Assembly: GCF_041949975.1 (NCBI RefSeq)
Contig: NZ_JBHFQG010000002.1
Location: forward strand, 124,001-188,000
Length of the DNA: 64,000 nt
Source of the DNA: Alteribacillus sp041949975
GTDB lineage: Bacteria > Bacillota > Bacilli > Bacillales > Marinococcaceae
Direction of reading: 5' to 3'
Shown here one piece after another: positions 33,594 to 42,902 of this stretch (positions within the stretch are counted from its first letter, which is position 1; each line of letters opens with the position of its first letter). The notes below the pieces were generated by a model, which was not told the DNA's origin, made no database searches, and saw only the letters and a list, made by a program, of their open reading frames with translations. The translations under genes were made by a program, and so were the position numbers.

Positions 33594-34376
33594 ATGATGA
33601 CTTTAGAATGGATGAACCAATTACCAGTATTCTTACTGGTTTTAATCAGGGTACTGGCGTTTTTTACTAGCATGCCTCTCTTTTCCTATCGGACAATACC
33701 TGCTTCTTTTAAAGTAGGACTTGGTGTTTTTTTTGCATTTATTATTGTTTTTACGATTGAAACGCCAGACATGGAAGTAGACAGCACTTATATTTTATTA
33801 ATTTTTAAAGAATTGCTTGTAGGCCTAAGCATTGGTCTTTTAGCAGGAATGATCATTTATGCGGTGCAAGTGGCTGGTATGTTTTTAGATATTGCTTTTG
33901 GTTTTTTAATGGCAAACGTGATTGATCCGCAAACAGGAGCCCAAAGTCCTCTTATGGGCGGGTATTTGTACAATTTTACATTACTGTTTTTGCTGGCGGT
34001 AGATGGCCATCATCTCATTTTGGACGGGATTTATTATAGTTACGAATTTATTCCATTAGATCAGCTTGCACTCCCTTTTGGGGAAGAGGCAGTTGCATAT
34101 CATATCCTTACCTCTTTTAGCACAATGTTTATGATAGCTTTTCAAATGAGTTTTCCGATTATAGGCTCTCTTTTTCTTGTGGATGTAGCTCTTGGCATGA
34201 TGTCGAGAGCAGTTCCGCAAATGAATATATTTGTTGTCGGTCTTCCACTTAAAATATTTGCCGGACTGCCGATTTTAGCCATTACTATGCCGGCTTTTTT
34301 CATGGCAGCGGACCGGCTTTTTGATGAAATGTTCACGGCCATGCGTACGTTAATGGAAATGCTTGGAGGAGCATAA
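33594..34376 (+). CDS. fliR: Flagellar export gate protein FliR
   Basis: This 260-residue multi-span protein includes VAGMFLDIAFGFLMANVIDP followed by QTGAQSPLMGGYLYN, then LGMMSRAVPQMNIFVVGLPLK, both diagnostic for FliR. It packs with FliP and FliQ in the gate. A second ATG at 33597 is equally possible. A GGAGGAG near its end serves flhB. Confidence 0.95.
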   Translation: MMTLEWMNQLPVFLLVLIRVLAFFTSMPLFSYRTIPASFKVGLGVFFAFIIVFTIETPDMEVDSTYILLIFKELLVGLSIGLLAGMIIYAVQVAGMFLDIAFGFLMANVIDPQTGAQSPLMGGYLYNFTLLFLLAVDGHHLILDGIYYSYEFIPLDQLALPFGEEAVAYHILTSFSTMFMIAFQMSFPIIGSLFLVDVALGMMSRAVPQMNIFVVGLPLKIFAGLPILAITMPAFFMAADRLFDEMFTAMRTLMEMLGGA

Positions 34377-34377
34377 T

Positions 34378-35460
34378 ATGAAGCTTAGATTAAACCTCCA
34401 GTTTTTTGCTCAGGAAAAAACGGAAAAAGCTACACCAAAAAAGAAACAGGAAACGCGAAAGAAAGGACAGGTGCCAAAGAGCACAGATGTTAATACGGCG
34501 CTGATATTGCTGGCAATCTTTCTGTTTATGTTTCTCTACGCTGGTGTACTAGGAACTCACATATTTACTATGATGGAGCATGTTTTTCAAGAATATATAC
34601 AATGGGATATCAATGAGAGCACGATTCCTGCCATTTTTAAACAACTAAGCATGGAAACGGCTATCGTGATACTTCCGATTATGCTTGTGGCACTGGTGGT
34701 CGGTATGGGGGCTTCTATGCTCCAGGTCGGCTTTATGTTTACTCCTGAAGCCATCAAATTTAAATTGGAAAAGATCAACCCTTTAAGCGGGTTTAAACGA
34801 ATTTTTTCTTTAAGAGCACTGGTAGAATTCCTGAAATCGATGTTAAAAATATCTTTTGTTGGCGTGCTTGTCTTCACGATCATTTGGCTGAGCTTGGACT
34901 CATTAATGTTTTTATCTCAAAAAAGCGTGTCAGATGGTTTTGGACAAATAGCAAGACTGACCGGGATTATCGGGGTGTCGGTGGCACTTCTTCTCCTTTT
35001 TTTGTCTATCCCGGATTATATCTATCAAAGGTACGATCATGAAAAACAAATCCGGATGTCCAAGCAGGATGTAAAAGATGAACACAAAAAAATGGAAGGC
35101 GATCCTCTCATTAAGTCCAAACGCCGAAAAAAACAAATGGATATGGCGATGCAGCGCATGATGCAGGAAGTGCCAAAAGCAGATGTAGTCATTACAAATC
35201 CTACGCATTTTGCGATTGCTCTTACATACGAAGAAGAAAAAATGGCAGCCCCTAAAATTACGGCCAAAGGAGCAGATTTCATTGCTCTTCGGATGAAGAC
35301 CATTGCAAAAAACAACGATGTGATCATGGTTGAAAATAAACCACTGGCTAGAGCTCTGTATCAGCAGACAGATTTAGGGGACGAAGTACCGGAAGAGTTA
35401 TTTAAAGCAGTAGCCGAAGTACTCGCTTATGTCTACCGGTTAAAAAATGAACTTATATGA
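34378..35460 (+). CDS. flhB: Flagellar export switch protein FlhB
   Basis: This 360-residue gate protein switches export from hook to filament subunits. After MKLRLNLQFFAQEKTEKATP come four membrane segments, then a cytoplasmic domain with the self-cleaving NPTH motif at residues 274-277 (VVITNPTHFAIAL), and the end PEELFKAVAEVLAYVYRL. ATG 34378 follows GGAGGAG (34364-34370). An in-frame ATG at 34363 overlaps that site. Length equals B. subtilis FlhB. Confidence 0.97.
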   Translation: MKLRLNLQFFAQEKTEKATPKKKQETRKKGQVPKSTDVNTALILLAIFLFMFLYAGVLGTHIFTMMEHVFQEYIQWDINESTIPAIFKQLSMETAIVILPIMLVALVVGMGASMLQVGFMFTPEAIKFKLEKINPLSGFKRIFSLRALVEFLKSMLKISFVGVLVFTIIWLSLDSLMFLSQKSVSDGFGQIARLTGIIGVSVALLLLFLSIPDYIYQRYDHEKQIRMSKQDVKDEHKKMEGDPLIKSKRRKKQMDMAMQRMMQEVPKADVVITNPTHFAIALTYEEEKMAAPKITAKGADFIALRMKTIAKNNDVIMVENKPLARALYQQTDLGDEVPEELFKAVAEVLAYVYRLKNELI

Positions 35461-35490
35461 AAATAGGAAGAAATAAAAGGAGTATTATTT

Positions 35491-37527
35491 ATGGGAGCAA
35501 GAGAGTTTTCTGTATTACTAGGTGTTATCTTAATCGTTATTATGCTTATTATACCGCTGCCAACGGTGATGCTGGATATTTTGATTATTATTAATATTTC
35601 TCTTGCTCTTGTTATCATTTTAGTTTCGATGAACACCAAAGAGCCTTTGGAATTTTCGATTTTTCCAACATTGCTTTTGCTTGTTACCTTGTTTCGTTTA
35701 GGTCTTAATGTTTCGACTACTCGGTCCATTCTAGGAAATGCCGAAGCAGGCAATGTTATTGACACCTTTGGTAATTTTGTTATTGGCGGCAGTGCATTAG
35801 TCGGTTTTGTCGTATTTTTAATTTTAATTATTATTCAATTTGTCGTTATTGTAAAAGGTGCTGAACGTGTTTCTGAAGTTGGGGCGCGTTTTACATTAGA
35901 CGCCATGCCCGGTAAGCAAATGAGTATTGATGCGGATTTAAATGCCGGCATGATATCAGAGCAGGAAGCAAAAGGACGACGCGAAAAAATTGAACAAGAA
36001 GCTGATTTTTATGGTTCTATGGACGGCGCTAGTAAGTTTGTAAAAGGGGATGCGATAGCAGGAATTGTTATCGTCATTATAAATATGATTTTTGGCCTTG
36101 TGATCGGAATGGTAGAACATGGCATGGGGGTTGGAGAGGCAGCGAATACATACACTCTGCTCACAGTCGGTGACGGCCTTGTCAGTCAAATACCTGCCTT
36201 ACTCGTCTCAACGGCAACAGGGATTGTCGTTACCCGGGCAGCATCAGAAGGCAACCTCGGTCATGACGTAACCAAACAGCTTTTTGCTTATCCGACGATG
36301 ATTTTTGTTGCAGCAGGAGTTATTTTTCTGCTCGGTGTTTTTACGCCTATTCAGATTTTGTTAACAACTGCTATAGCAGCTGCACTTGTATTAATAGGGT
36401 ATGTCCTTAAACAAGCGGAACAAAAAGCAGTACGCGAAGAAAAAGAGCCCGAAGAAGAATTGGAAGAAGATGATATGAAATCGCCTGAAAATGTGGTTAA
36501 TTTGTTAACGATAGATCCGATAGAATTTGAGTTTGGCTACGGATTGATTCCATTAGCTGATGCAAATCAGGGCGGTGACCTGCTTGACAGAGTTGTCATG
36601 ATCAGACGTCAGCTTGCTCTTGAAATGGGGATGGTGGTCCCGGTCATCCGTATACGAGATAACATTCAGCTGCAGCCAAATGAGTATGTCATTAAAATGA
36701 GGGGAAATGAAGTAGCTGCCGGTGAATTACTGCTTGATCATTATATGGCAATGAGTCCTGGTGTAGAAGATGAAAATATAACCGGTATTGAAACAACGGA
36801 ACCTGCCTTTGGCTTGCCGGCTTTGTGGATTGGAGAAGAAATGAAAGAGCAGGCAGAGCTTGTGGGCTATACGGTGGTAGATCCTCCGTCTGTTGTCTCT
36901 ACTCATTTAACCGAAATTATAAAAGCAAACGCTCATGAACTCCTTGGCCGGGAAGAAACGAAGCAGCTTGTTGATCATTTAAAAGAAAGCTATCCGACCC
37001 TCGTGGAAGAAGTCACCCCGAATCCGCTTGGATTGGGAGATATTCAAAAAGTATTATCGAACCTTTTAAAAGAAAAGGTATCCATTCGAAATTTGCCGAC
37101 TATTTTTGAGACGCTGGCTGAATATGGTCCTTTAACAAAAGACATGACCCTGATTACGGAGTATGTACGTCAAGCTCAATCAAGACAGATTACAAAGCAG
37201 TATTCTTCCCCTGGAGAACCATTATATGTCGTAACGATGAGCGGCAATGCAGAGAAGAAAATAGCTGACGCTGTACAGCAAACAGAGCACGGCAATTATT
37301 TAGCAATGAATCCGGAGGACTCTCAGTCCTTAGTAGAAAAAATCGGTAAAGAAGCAGAAAGGCTAACAGAAATGGGACAATCACCTATACTGCTCTGTTC
37401 ACCAGCGGTGAGAATGTATATCCATCAGATGATTGAACGGTTTTTTCCGCAAGTTCCTGTGCTGTCTTACAATGAGCTTGAGCCGAATGTGGAAGTCCAA
37501 AGCGTGGGAGTGGTGAATGCAGAATGA
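35491..37527 (+). CDS. flhA: Flagellar export gate protein FlhA
   Basis: This 678-residue protein has about eight N-terminal membrane segments including the FHIPEP-type region GARFTLDAMPGKQMSIDADL. An acidic linker (EEPEEELEEDD-like) leads to the cytoplasmic ring domain that docks export substrates, with RDNIQLQPNEYVIKMRGNEV. Length matches B. subtilis FlhA (677). AAAGGAG precedes ATG, and its stop overlaps flhF by ATGA. Confidence 0.97.
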   Translation: MGAREFSVLLGVILIVIMLIIPLPTVMLDILIIINISLALVIILVSMNTKEPLEFSIFPTLLLLVTLFRLGLNVSTTRSILGNAEAGNVIDTFGNFVIGGSALVGFVVFLILIIIQFVVIVKGAERVSEVGARFTLDAMPGKQMSIDADLNAGMISEQEAKGRREKIEQEADFYGSMDGASKFVKGDAIAGIVIVIINMIFGLVIGMVEHGMGVGEAANTYTLLTVGDGLVSQIPALLVSTATGIVVTRAASEGNLGHDVTKQLFAYPTMIFVAAGVIFLLGVFTPIQILLTTAIAAALVLIGYVLKQAEQKAVREEKEPEEELEEDDMKSPENVVNLLTIDPIEFEFGYGLIPLADANQGGDLLDRVVMIRRQLALEMGMVVPVIRIRDNIQLQPNEYVIKMRGNEVAAGELLLDHYMAMSPGVEDENITGIETTEPAFGLPALWIGEEMKEQAELVGYTVVDPPSVVSTHLTEIIKANAHELLGREETKQLVDHLKESYPTLVEEVTPNPLGLGDIQKVLSNLLKEKVSIRNLPTIFETLAEYGPLTKDMTLITEYVRQAQSRQITKQYSSPGEPLYVVTMSGNAEKKIADAVQQTEHGNYLAMNPEDSQSLVEKIGKEAERLTEMGQSPILLCSPAVRMYIHQMIERFFPQVPVLSYNELEPNVEVQSVGVVNAE

Positions 37528-38663
37528 AAGTAAAAAAATTTACTGCTAAAGATATGCCGGAAGCTATGAAAAAAATTAGAACAGAATTAGGTGAAGAGGC
37601 AGTTATCTTAAACTCTAAAAACGTAAATTCTGGCGGTGTTTTCGGCTTTTTTAAAAAGAAAAGTATAGAGGTTATTGCAGCAATGGATGATACAACGCGA
37701 TCACCAGCAAAAAACCCTAAGCATTATCGTCCAGATAATACGTGGTCTCAAGAACATCCTAGTTCTTCGCCATTAAAGCCAAAAGAAGATTTAAAACAGG
37801 AAGTTCAGGAATTAAAACAAATGATCGCTTCGTTGCAAAATCAAGAAACGATAGCTAGCAAAGAGGGTTATCCTGCTCCTGTTCAGGCGATGGACAACGC
37901 ATTGAAAGAACAGGAAATAAATGAAAATGTTAGATACCAACTAATAAAAGATTTATTGTCTGAGTGGTACCGTACCGATAACCCTGATAACTATTTGGTG
38001 AAGGAATGGACGAAAGCTTTTCTTAAGAGACTATTACAGCAAGTTAAATGCGGTCCGTCTCATCAAACAAAAAAGATTATTAATCTAGTAGGCCCAACCG
38101 GTGTAGGCAAGACAACAACTATTGCAAAAATTGCAGCTTATTATCATTTAGAACAAAAAAATTCTGTCGCTTTTATAACTACGGATACATACCGCATCGG
38201 CGCAGTAGAACAGCTGAAAACTTATGCCAAAATATTGGATGTTCCTATTGAGGTAGCTTATTCTTTAGACGATTTTCAGACAGCAAAAGAAAGATTCCGA
38301 GATAAAGATTTTATACTTGTGGATTCAGCAGGGCGTAATTTCAGAAATCCTGCTTATGTAAAAGAGCTGCGAAAATTAATTGACTTTGATGAAGATATGT
38401 CTACATATCTTGTATTAGCTCTAACATCAAAATATAAAGATATGAAGCATATTTATGAGCAGTTTTCCCTTATTCCAATCGATAAGTTTATTTTCACCAA
38501 AAAAGATGAAACATCTTATGTTGGAGCGATGGTCAATATGATGGCTGAGACACATAAGGGGGCTGCCTATATTACCCATGGTCAAAGTGTTCCTGATGAT
38601 ATGGAAGCGGCTGAACCAGAGAAAATCACAGACTGGATTGTAGAGGGGGATGGCCATGTATGA
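37524..38663 (+). CDS. flhF: Flagellar SRP-like GTPase FlhF
   Basis: This 379-residue SRP-type GTPase helps place flagella. A basic N-terminal region (KKFTAKDMPEAMKKIRTELG) and a variable linker precede the NG domain: G1 LVGPTGVGKTTTIAKIAAYY, TTDTYRIGAVEQLKTYA, G3 ILVDSAGRN and G4-like FTKKDETS. It overlaps flhA by 4 bases and flhG by 8 bases. Confidence 0.95.
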   Translation: MKVKKFTAKDMPEAMKKIRTELGEEAVILNSKNVNSGGVFGFFKKKSIEVIAAMDDTTRSPAKNPKHYRPDNTWSQEHPSSSPLKPKEDLKQEVQELKQMIASLQNQETIASKEGYPAPVQAMDNALKEQEINENVRYQLIKDLLSEWYRTDNPDNYLVKEWTKAFLKRLLQQVKCGPSHQTKKIINLVGPTGVGKTTTIAKIAAYYHLEQKNSVAFITTDTYRIGAVEQLKTYAKILDVPIEVAYSLDDFQTAKERFRDKDFILVDSAGRNFRNPAYVKELRKLIDFDEDMSTYLVLALTSKYKDMKHIYEQFSLIPIDKFIFTKKDETSYVGAMVNMMAETHKGAAYITHGQSVPDDMEAAEPEKITDWIVEGDGHV

Positions 38664-39534
38664 CCAAGCTCAGCATTTAAGAAGAGTGATGGAGCATAAA
38701 AATGAAGGCACGGCCAGAAATACGAAAGTCATTTCAGTTATCAGCGGAAAGGGCGGAGTAGGGAAATCAAACATTTCTTTAAGTTTCTCCCTTTCTCTGG
38801 CAGAACTAGAAAAAAAAGTATTATTATTTGATCTTGATATTGGGATGGCAAACATTGATATTTTAATGGGAATGTCGCCTTCCTCTCATATAGTGGATGT
38901 CATTGAACAAGACCGCACTATTTGGGACATTATGGAAGAAGGACCGGGGGGCATCCAATTGGTGGCAGGAGGATCAGGCTTAACTAACATTTTTGAAATG
39001 ACAGCTGCGAAACAAGAACGCTTTTCGCAGCAAATGAGTCTTTTAGATGGGTATTTTGATTACATTATTTTTGATATGGGTGCAGGTGCAAGTGATGACA
39101 GTTTAAATTTTATTTTATCTTCTAATGAAACAATTATTATTACAACCCCTGAACCTACTTCTATTACTGATGCGTATGCGATGGTGAAATACATTTATTC
39201 CAAAGAGCCGTCATTGCCGGGCTCCATCCTTGTTAATCGGACGGAATCAAAAAAAGAAGGACAGCAGACAGCAGAGAACCTCAAAAGAGCAGCAATGCGT
39301 TTTTTAGGGAAAGAGTTAGCTGTTCTTGGAAGTGTACCGTATGACAAGCAAGTGTTAAAGGCCGTAAAAAAGCAAACTCCGTTCAGCCTAAAATATCCTG
39401 CTTCCCCGGCTTCTCAGGCTATAAAAACTTGTGCAAAGGCGTATTTAGGAAAGAATAACGTTGATGAGAAACCAGCATACCGCCATTTTTTAAATCAGAT
39501 TAAAGGCTTTTTGAAAAAGGGGGCTGGGAAGTGA
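38656..39534 (+). CDS. flhG: MinD-like ATPase FlhG (YlxH)
   Basis: This 292-residue ATPase controls flagellar number and placement with FlhF. It begins MYDQAQHLRRVMEHK and has the deviant Walker A ISGKGGVGKSNISLSFSLSL, the switch region LLFDLDIGMANIDILMG and FDMGAGASDD. ATG 38656 is preferred over 38650 because of spacing from the GAGGGGG run. Its end overlaps cheB. Confidence 0.94.
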   Translation: MYDQAQHLRRVMEHKNEGTARNTKVISVISGKGGVGKSNISLSFSLSLAELEKKVLLFDLDIGMANIDILMGMSPSSHIVDVIEQDRTIWDIMEEGPGGIQLVAGGSGLTNIFEMTAAKQERFSQQMSLLDGYFDYIIFDMGAGASDDSLNFILSSNETIIITTPEPTSITDAYAMVKYIYSKEPSLPGSILVNRTESKKEGQQTAENLKRAAMRFLGKELAVLGSVPYDKQVLKAVKKQTPFSLKYPASPASQAIKTCAKAYLGKNNVDEKPAYRHFLNQIKGFLKKGAGK

Positions 39535-40580
39535 TTGATGTATTAGTCGTAGATGATTCCGCCTTTATGAGGAAGCTCCTATCTGATTTTATTAATGAAC
39601 AATCTAATATGAAGGTAAAAGATATTGCTCGCAACGGAAAAGACGCCTTACTAAAATTAAAACACCGCAGCTATGATGTTATTACTCTTGATATTGAAAT
39701 GCCTGAAATGAATGGGTTAGAAGCGTTAAGAAAAATTATGTCAGAGCATCCTTATCCGGTGGTAATGGTTAGTTCTTTAACACAAGAAGGTGCCAAACAG
39801 ACCATTCAGGCCATGGAAGAAGGAGCGGTGGATTTTGTTGCCAAACCTTCAGGGGCGATCTCCTTAGATTTGCACCTCGTCAAAAATGAACTAGTTTATA
39901 AGATTAAAGCAGCTGCGAATGTAAACATAAGTGCTCATATTGCCTCGAACAAAATCAGGCAGCACTCATCTTTACAAGAAACGCTGCAATATAAGTCTGG
40001 AGATAAAAATTTTTTAGCTATCGGGACATCTACAGGAGGACCTAAAGCATTGCAGAAAGTTCTTCCGCATCTAAAAGCAGATTTTCCAGCACCGATTTTT
40101 ATTGTTCAACATATGCCCCCAGCTTTTACTCGTTCATTAGCAGATCGACTTGATCAATTAAGCAATATAACAATAAAAGAAGCAGACGATGGTGAAATTG
40201 TTAAAAAAGGAAAAGCTTACATTGCTCCAGGAGGAAAGCATTTAACTGTAAGAAAAATGGGCCGGTCTCTTATTACTGAAGTGACAAGTGCTCCTCCGCA
40301 AAATAGCCATCGTCCTTCTGTAGATGTGCTTTTTTCTTCATTAGCAGAGTTAGAGGATTATAGTGGAGCTGCTCTCATTATGACTGGGATGGGCAGTGAC
40401 GGTGCTAAAGGATTAGTAGAAATGAAAAAAAGACAGTCCTGCGTTGCTTTGACAGAATCACAAAATACAGCCATCGTTTATGGAATGCCAAAAGCAGCAG
40501 CAGAAACGGCAGGAGCCGACTATATTTTAGACCTTCATGAAATTGCTCCATTTTTAAATCAATCATTTTGCAATAAGTAA
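39531..40580 (+). CDS. cheB: Chemotaxis methylesterase CheB
   Basis: This 349-residue enzyme removes methyl groups from receptors. The N-terminal receiver has Asp8-Asp9 and Asp54 (VITLDIEMPEMNG). The C-terminal esterase has the catalytic Ser in IGTSTGGPKAL, His in FIVQHMPPAFT and Asp in MTGMGSDGAKGL. It starts at GTG 39531, overlapping the flhG stop. cheC, not cheA, follows after 24 bases. Confidence 0.96.
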   Translation: MIDVLVVDDSAFMRKLLSDFINEQSNMKVKDIARNGKDALLKLKHRSYDVITLDIEMPEMNGLEALRKIMSEHPYPVVMVSSLTQEGAKQTIQAMEEGAVDFVAKPSGAISLDLHLVKNELVYKIKAAANVNISAHIASNKIRQHSSLQETLQYKSGDKNFLAIGTSTGGPKALQKVLPHLKADFPAPIFIVQHMPPAFTRSLADRLDQLSNITIKEADDGEIVKKGKAYIAPGGKHLTVRKMGRSLITEVTSAPPQNSHRPSVDVLFSSLAELEDYSGAALIMTGMGSDGAKGLVEMKKRQSCVALTESQNTAIVYGMPKAAAETAGADYILDLHEIAPFLNQSFCNK

Positions 40581-40604
40581 AATACATGTAAAGGCGGGAG
40601 AGAA

Positions 40605-41237
40605 ATGGACGTTGTTCAACAAATAAAACCGTTTCATCTAGATGTACTAAAAGAAGCGGGAAACATCGGAGCTGGAAACGCAGCCACTGCGTTATCACAG
40701 TTATTAAACAAAAAAATAGATATGAAAGTGCCTTCTGTCCGAGTTGCTGGTTTTCAGGAAATGCAAGCGTTAGCAGGAGGGGAAGAAACCGTAGTGGCAG
40801 GTACGTTTCTTCGCATAACAGGTGAAGCTCCCGGCAGCATGTTTCTGATATTGCAAAAAGAAGAAGCAGAAGAATTATCTTATTATCTTACAGGCAAAGA
40901 AGTAGATATTGCAGGGGAATCATTTGATGAAATAGCTGCTTCTGCTTTGCAGGAATTAGGAAATATTCTTGCTGGTTCCTATTTGTCTGCTCTATCTGAT
41001 TTTACATCGATTAATATGCAGCCTTCTGTCCCTTCATTGGCTGTGGATATGGCAGGAGCACTAATGAGCGCAGGATTAGTTGAAATTTCTCAAGCTGGAG
41101 ATTACGCCATCGTTATTGATACCGTTATGGAGGAAGCGGAAAATACATCCATGTCCTCAACAGGCCAGTTTTTTCTTCTGCCTGATCCTCTTGCATTTGA
41201 GAAAATTTTTAAAGCCTTAGGAGTAGAACTGTTATGA
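40605..41237 (+). CDS. cheC: CheY-P phosphatase CheC
   Basis: This 210-residue protein has two phosphatase motifs, DVLKEAGNIGAGNAATALSQ near the N-terminus and ALQELGNILAGSYLSALSD near residue 120. It removes phosphate from CheY-P and is stimulated by CheD. GGCGGGAG precedes the ATG and the stop overlaps cheD by ATGA, consistent with their pairing. Confidence 0.95.
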   Translation: MDVVQQIKPFHLDVLKEAGNIGAGNAATALSQLLNKKIDMKVPSVRVAGFQEMQALAGGEETVVAGTFLRITGEAPGSMFLILQKEEAEELSYYLTGKEVDIAGESFDEIAASALQELGNILAGSYLSALSDFTSINMQPSVPSLAVDMAGALMSAGLVEISQAGDYAIVIDTVMEEAENTSMSSTGQFFLLPDPLAFEKIFKALGVELL

Positions 41238-41734
41238 AGCTTGGAGAAAAGAAGGTAGTCAAAGTAGGAATGGCTGATTGGAAAGAAGTACAGCCACCAG
41301 ATATTATTCGTACTTCCGGGCTTGGCTCTTGTGTCGGTGTTGTTATTTATGATGTGAGAAAAAAACATGCAGCCTTGGCTCATATTATGCTGCCTGATTC
41401 AACGATGGCGCAAAATAAAGACATTAATCGAGCAAAGTTTGCAGATACAGCTTTAAGCGATGCCTTATCTCTTTTACAGAAAAAAGGCTGTACTCTTCAA
41501 AATATCAAAGCAAAAATAGCAGGAGGTGCCCAAATGTTCTCCTTCTCTTCCATTAACGATATTATGAGAATTGGCCCAAGAAATGCCGAAGCAGTAAAAA
41601 GTATCCTGCAGAACTATCACATAACGGTTACCGCAGAAGACACAGGCGGAAACAAAGGAAGGACGATTGAATTTGATCCAGACCTGCAAACTCTTCATAT
41701 ACGTACGGTCAATCAAGGAGAGGCCGTGATTTAA
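41234..41734 (+). CDS. cheD: Chemoreceptor glutamine deamidase CheD
   Basis: This 166-residue enzyme deamidates receptor glutamines and binds CheC. Catalytic Cys33 is in TSGLGSCVGVVIYD and His50 in ALAHIMLPDS. The later motif KIAGGAQMFSF is also family-typical. It overlaps cheC by 4 bases and the next gene by TAATG. Confidence 0.95.
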   Translation: MKLGEKKVVKVGMADWKEVQPPDIIRTSGLGSCVGVVIYDVRKKHAALAHIMLPDSTMAQNKDINRAKFADTALSDALSLLQKKGCTLQNIKAKIAGGAQMFSFSSINDIMRIGPRNAEAVKSILQNYHITVTAEDTGGNKGRTIEFDPDLQTLHIRTVNQGEAVI

Positions 41735-42066
41735 TGAAATTTGATACGTGGAAAACCAATGTTTTAACAGCTTTCATAGGATTTTTAATCTTTTTTCTAT
41801 TATCTTTTCAAGTAAATCTATTAACCACATCATTGATAAGAGCAGGGTTTGCTGGCTTAACGTTCTTTATCATTACCTTTTTGTTTCGGTATATGCTAAA
41901 AAAAATTCAAGCTGAAACAGAGGAAAAAAACAAACCAGAAATGGACATCGACAACTCTGAAGAAAAGGAGAGCAGAGAACCAGAGGAAATACAAAACAAC
42001 AGTGCTCTCTCAGAAGAAGACATCGAAACAGCTTCTCGTCTAATTAAAGAAAAACTGAACGAATGA
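41734..42066 (+). CDS. Hypothetical membrane protein between cheD and sigD
   Basis: This 110-residue protein has two adjacent membrane segments (about residues 8-30 and 35-55) and an acidic cytoplasmic tail ending SEEDIETASRLIKEKLNE. It is joined to cheD by a TAATG overlap, so its translation is coupled to the chemotaxis genes. B. subtilis has no gene at this place. I recognise no domain. It may modulate motor or sigma-factor function, but that is guesswork. Confidence 0.75.
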   Translation: MKFDTWKTNVLTAFIGFLIFFLLSFQVNLLTTSLIRAGFAGLTFFIITFLFRYMLKKIQAETEEKNKPEMDIDNSEEKESREPEEIQNNSALSEEDIETASRLIKEKLNE

Positions 42067-42079
42067 AAGGAGGCTCATT

Positions 42080-42850
42080 ATGTCACGTTCAACAACGCAC
42101 GCTCATCAAGAAATATGGGATAAATGGATGAAAGATGGTGATGAAGATGCTGCTGATCAATTGGTGGAAGCCTATATGCCGCTTGTTCATTACCATGTGC
42201 AGCGAATTGGATCAGGGCTTCCTAAAAATGTAGCGAAAGAAGAATTGATCAGTCATGGGTTAGCAGGATTATATGATGCTATGAAAAAATTTGATTTCGC
42301 CAGGGATTTGAAGTTCGATACATATGCCTCATTCCGCATCCGCGGAGCCATCATTGATGGCTTGCGTCAAGAAGACTGGATGCCCAGATCTTTAAGAGAA
42401 AAAGCAAAAAAAGTAGAGGAAACAATGGAGAATCTTGAACAGGAATATAGCCGTTATGTGTCAGAAGAAGAAGTAGGCAGGGTTTTAAACATGACCGGAG
42501 ATGAAGTAAGAAAAATTACAGCAGAGAGCTTTTTTGCAAATACCCTGTCTATTGATGAAGAAACACCGGAAGGCGAACGAGAAGAAACCTATAGAGCGTC
42601 GATTGAAGACAGAGCTTCTCCTTCCCCGGAAGAAACATTAGTCAAGTCCGCTGCACTGCATGAACTTGCTGATGTTATTCAGGACTTATCGGAAAAAGAA
42701 AAAACGGTCATCGGTTTATTTTATCAAGATGAGATGACATTAACAGAAATCGGAGAGATTATGAGTCTTTCCACGTCCCGTATATCTCAAATTCATTCTA
42801 AAGCTCTTTTTCGTTTGAAGCAGGCCCTTCAAAAGCGATGGAAGGACTAA
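42080..42850 (+). CDS. sigD: Flagellar RNA polymerase sigma factor SigD (FliA/sigma-28)
   Basis: This 256-residue sigma factor drives late flagellar, chemotaxis and autolysin genes. Region 2 includes ELISHGLAGLYDAMKKFDFA and FDTYASFRIRGAIIDGLRQ. Region 4 carries the helix-turn-helix TEIGEIMSLSTSRISQIHSK. Length matches B. subtilis SigD (254). AAAGGAGG precedes the ATG. Confidence 0.97.
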   Translation: MSRSTTHAHQEIWDKWMKDGDEDAADQLVEAYMPLVHYHVQRIGSGLPKNVAKEELISHGLAGLYDAMKKFDFARDLKFDTYASFRIRGAIIDGLRQEDWMPRSLREKAKKVEETMENLEQEYSRYVSEEEVGRVLNMTGDEVRKITAESFFANTLSIDEETPEGEREETYRASIEDRASPSPEETLVKSAALHELADVIQDLSEKEKTVIGLFYQDEMTLTEIGEIMSLSTSRISQIHSKALFRLKQALQKRWKD

Positions 42851-42902
42851 ATTCTATATCTATCCTTTACTGCAGTTTATTTTGTGACAAAGAAGGCATG
42901 AT

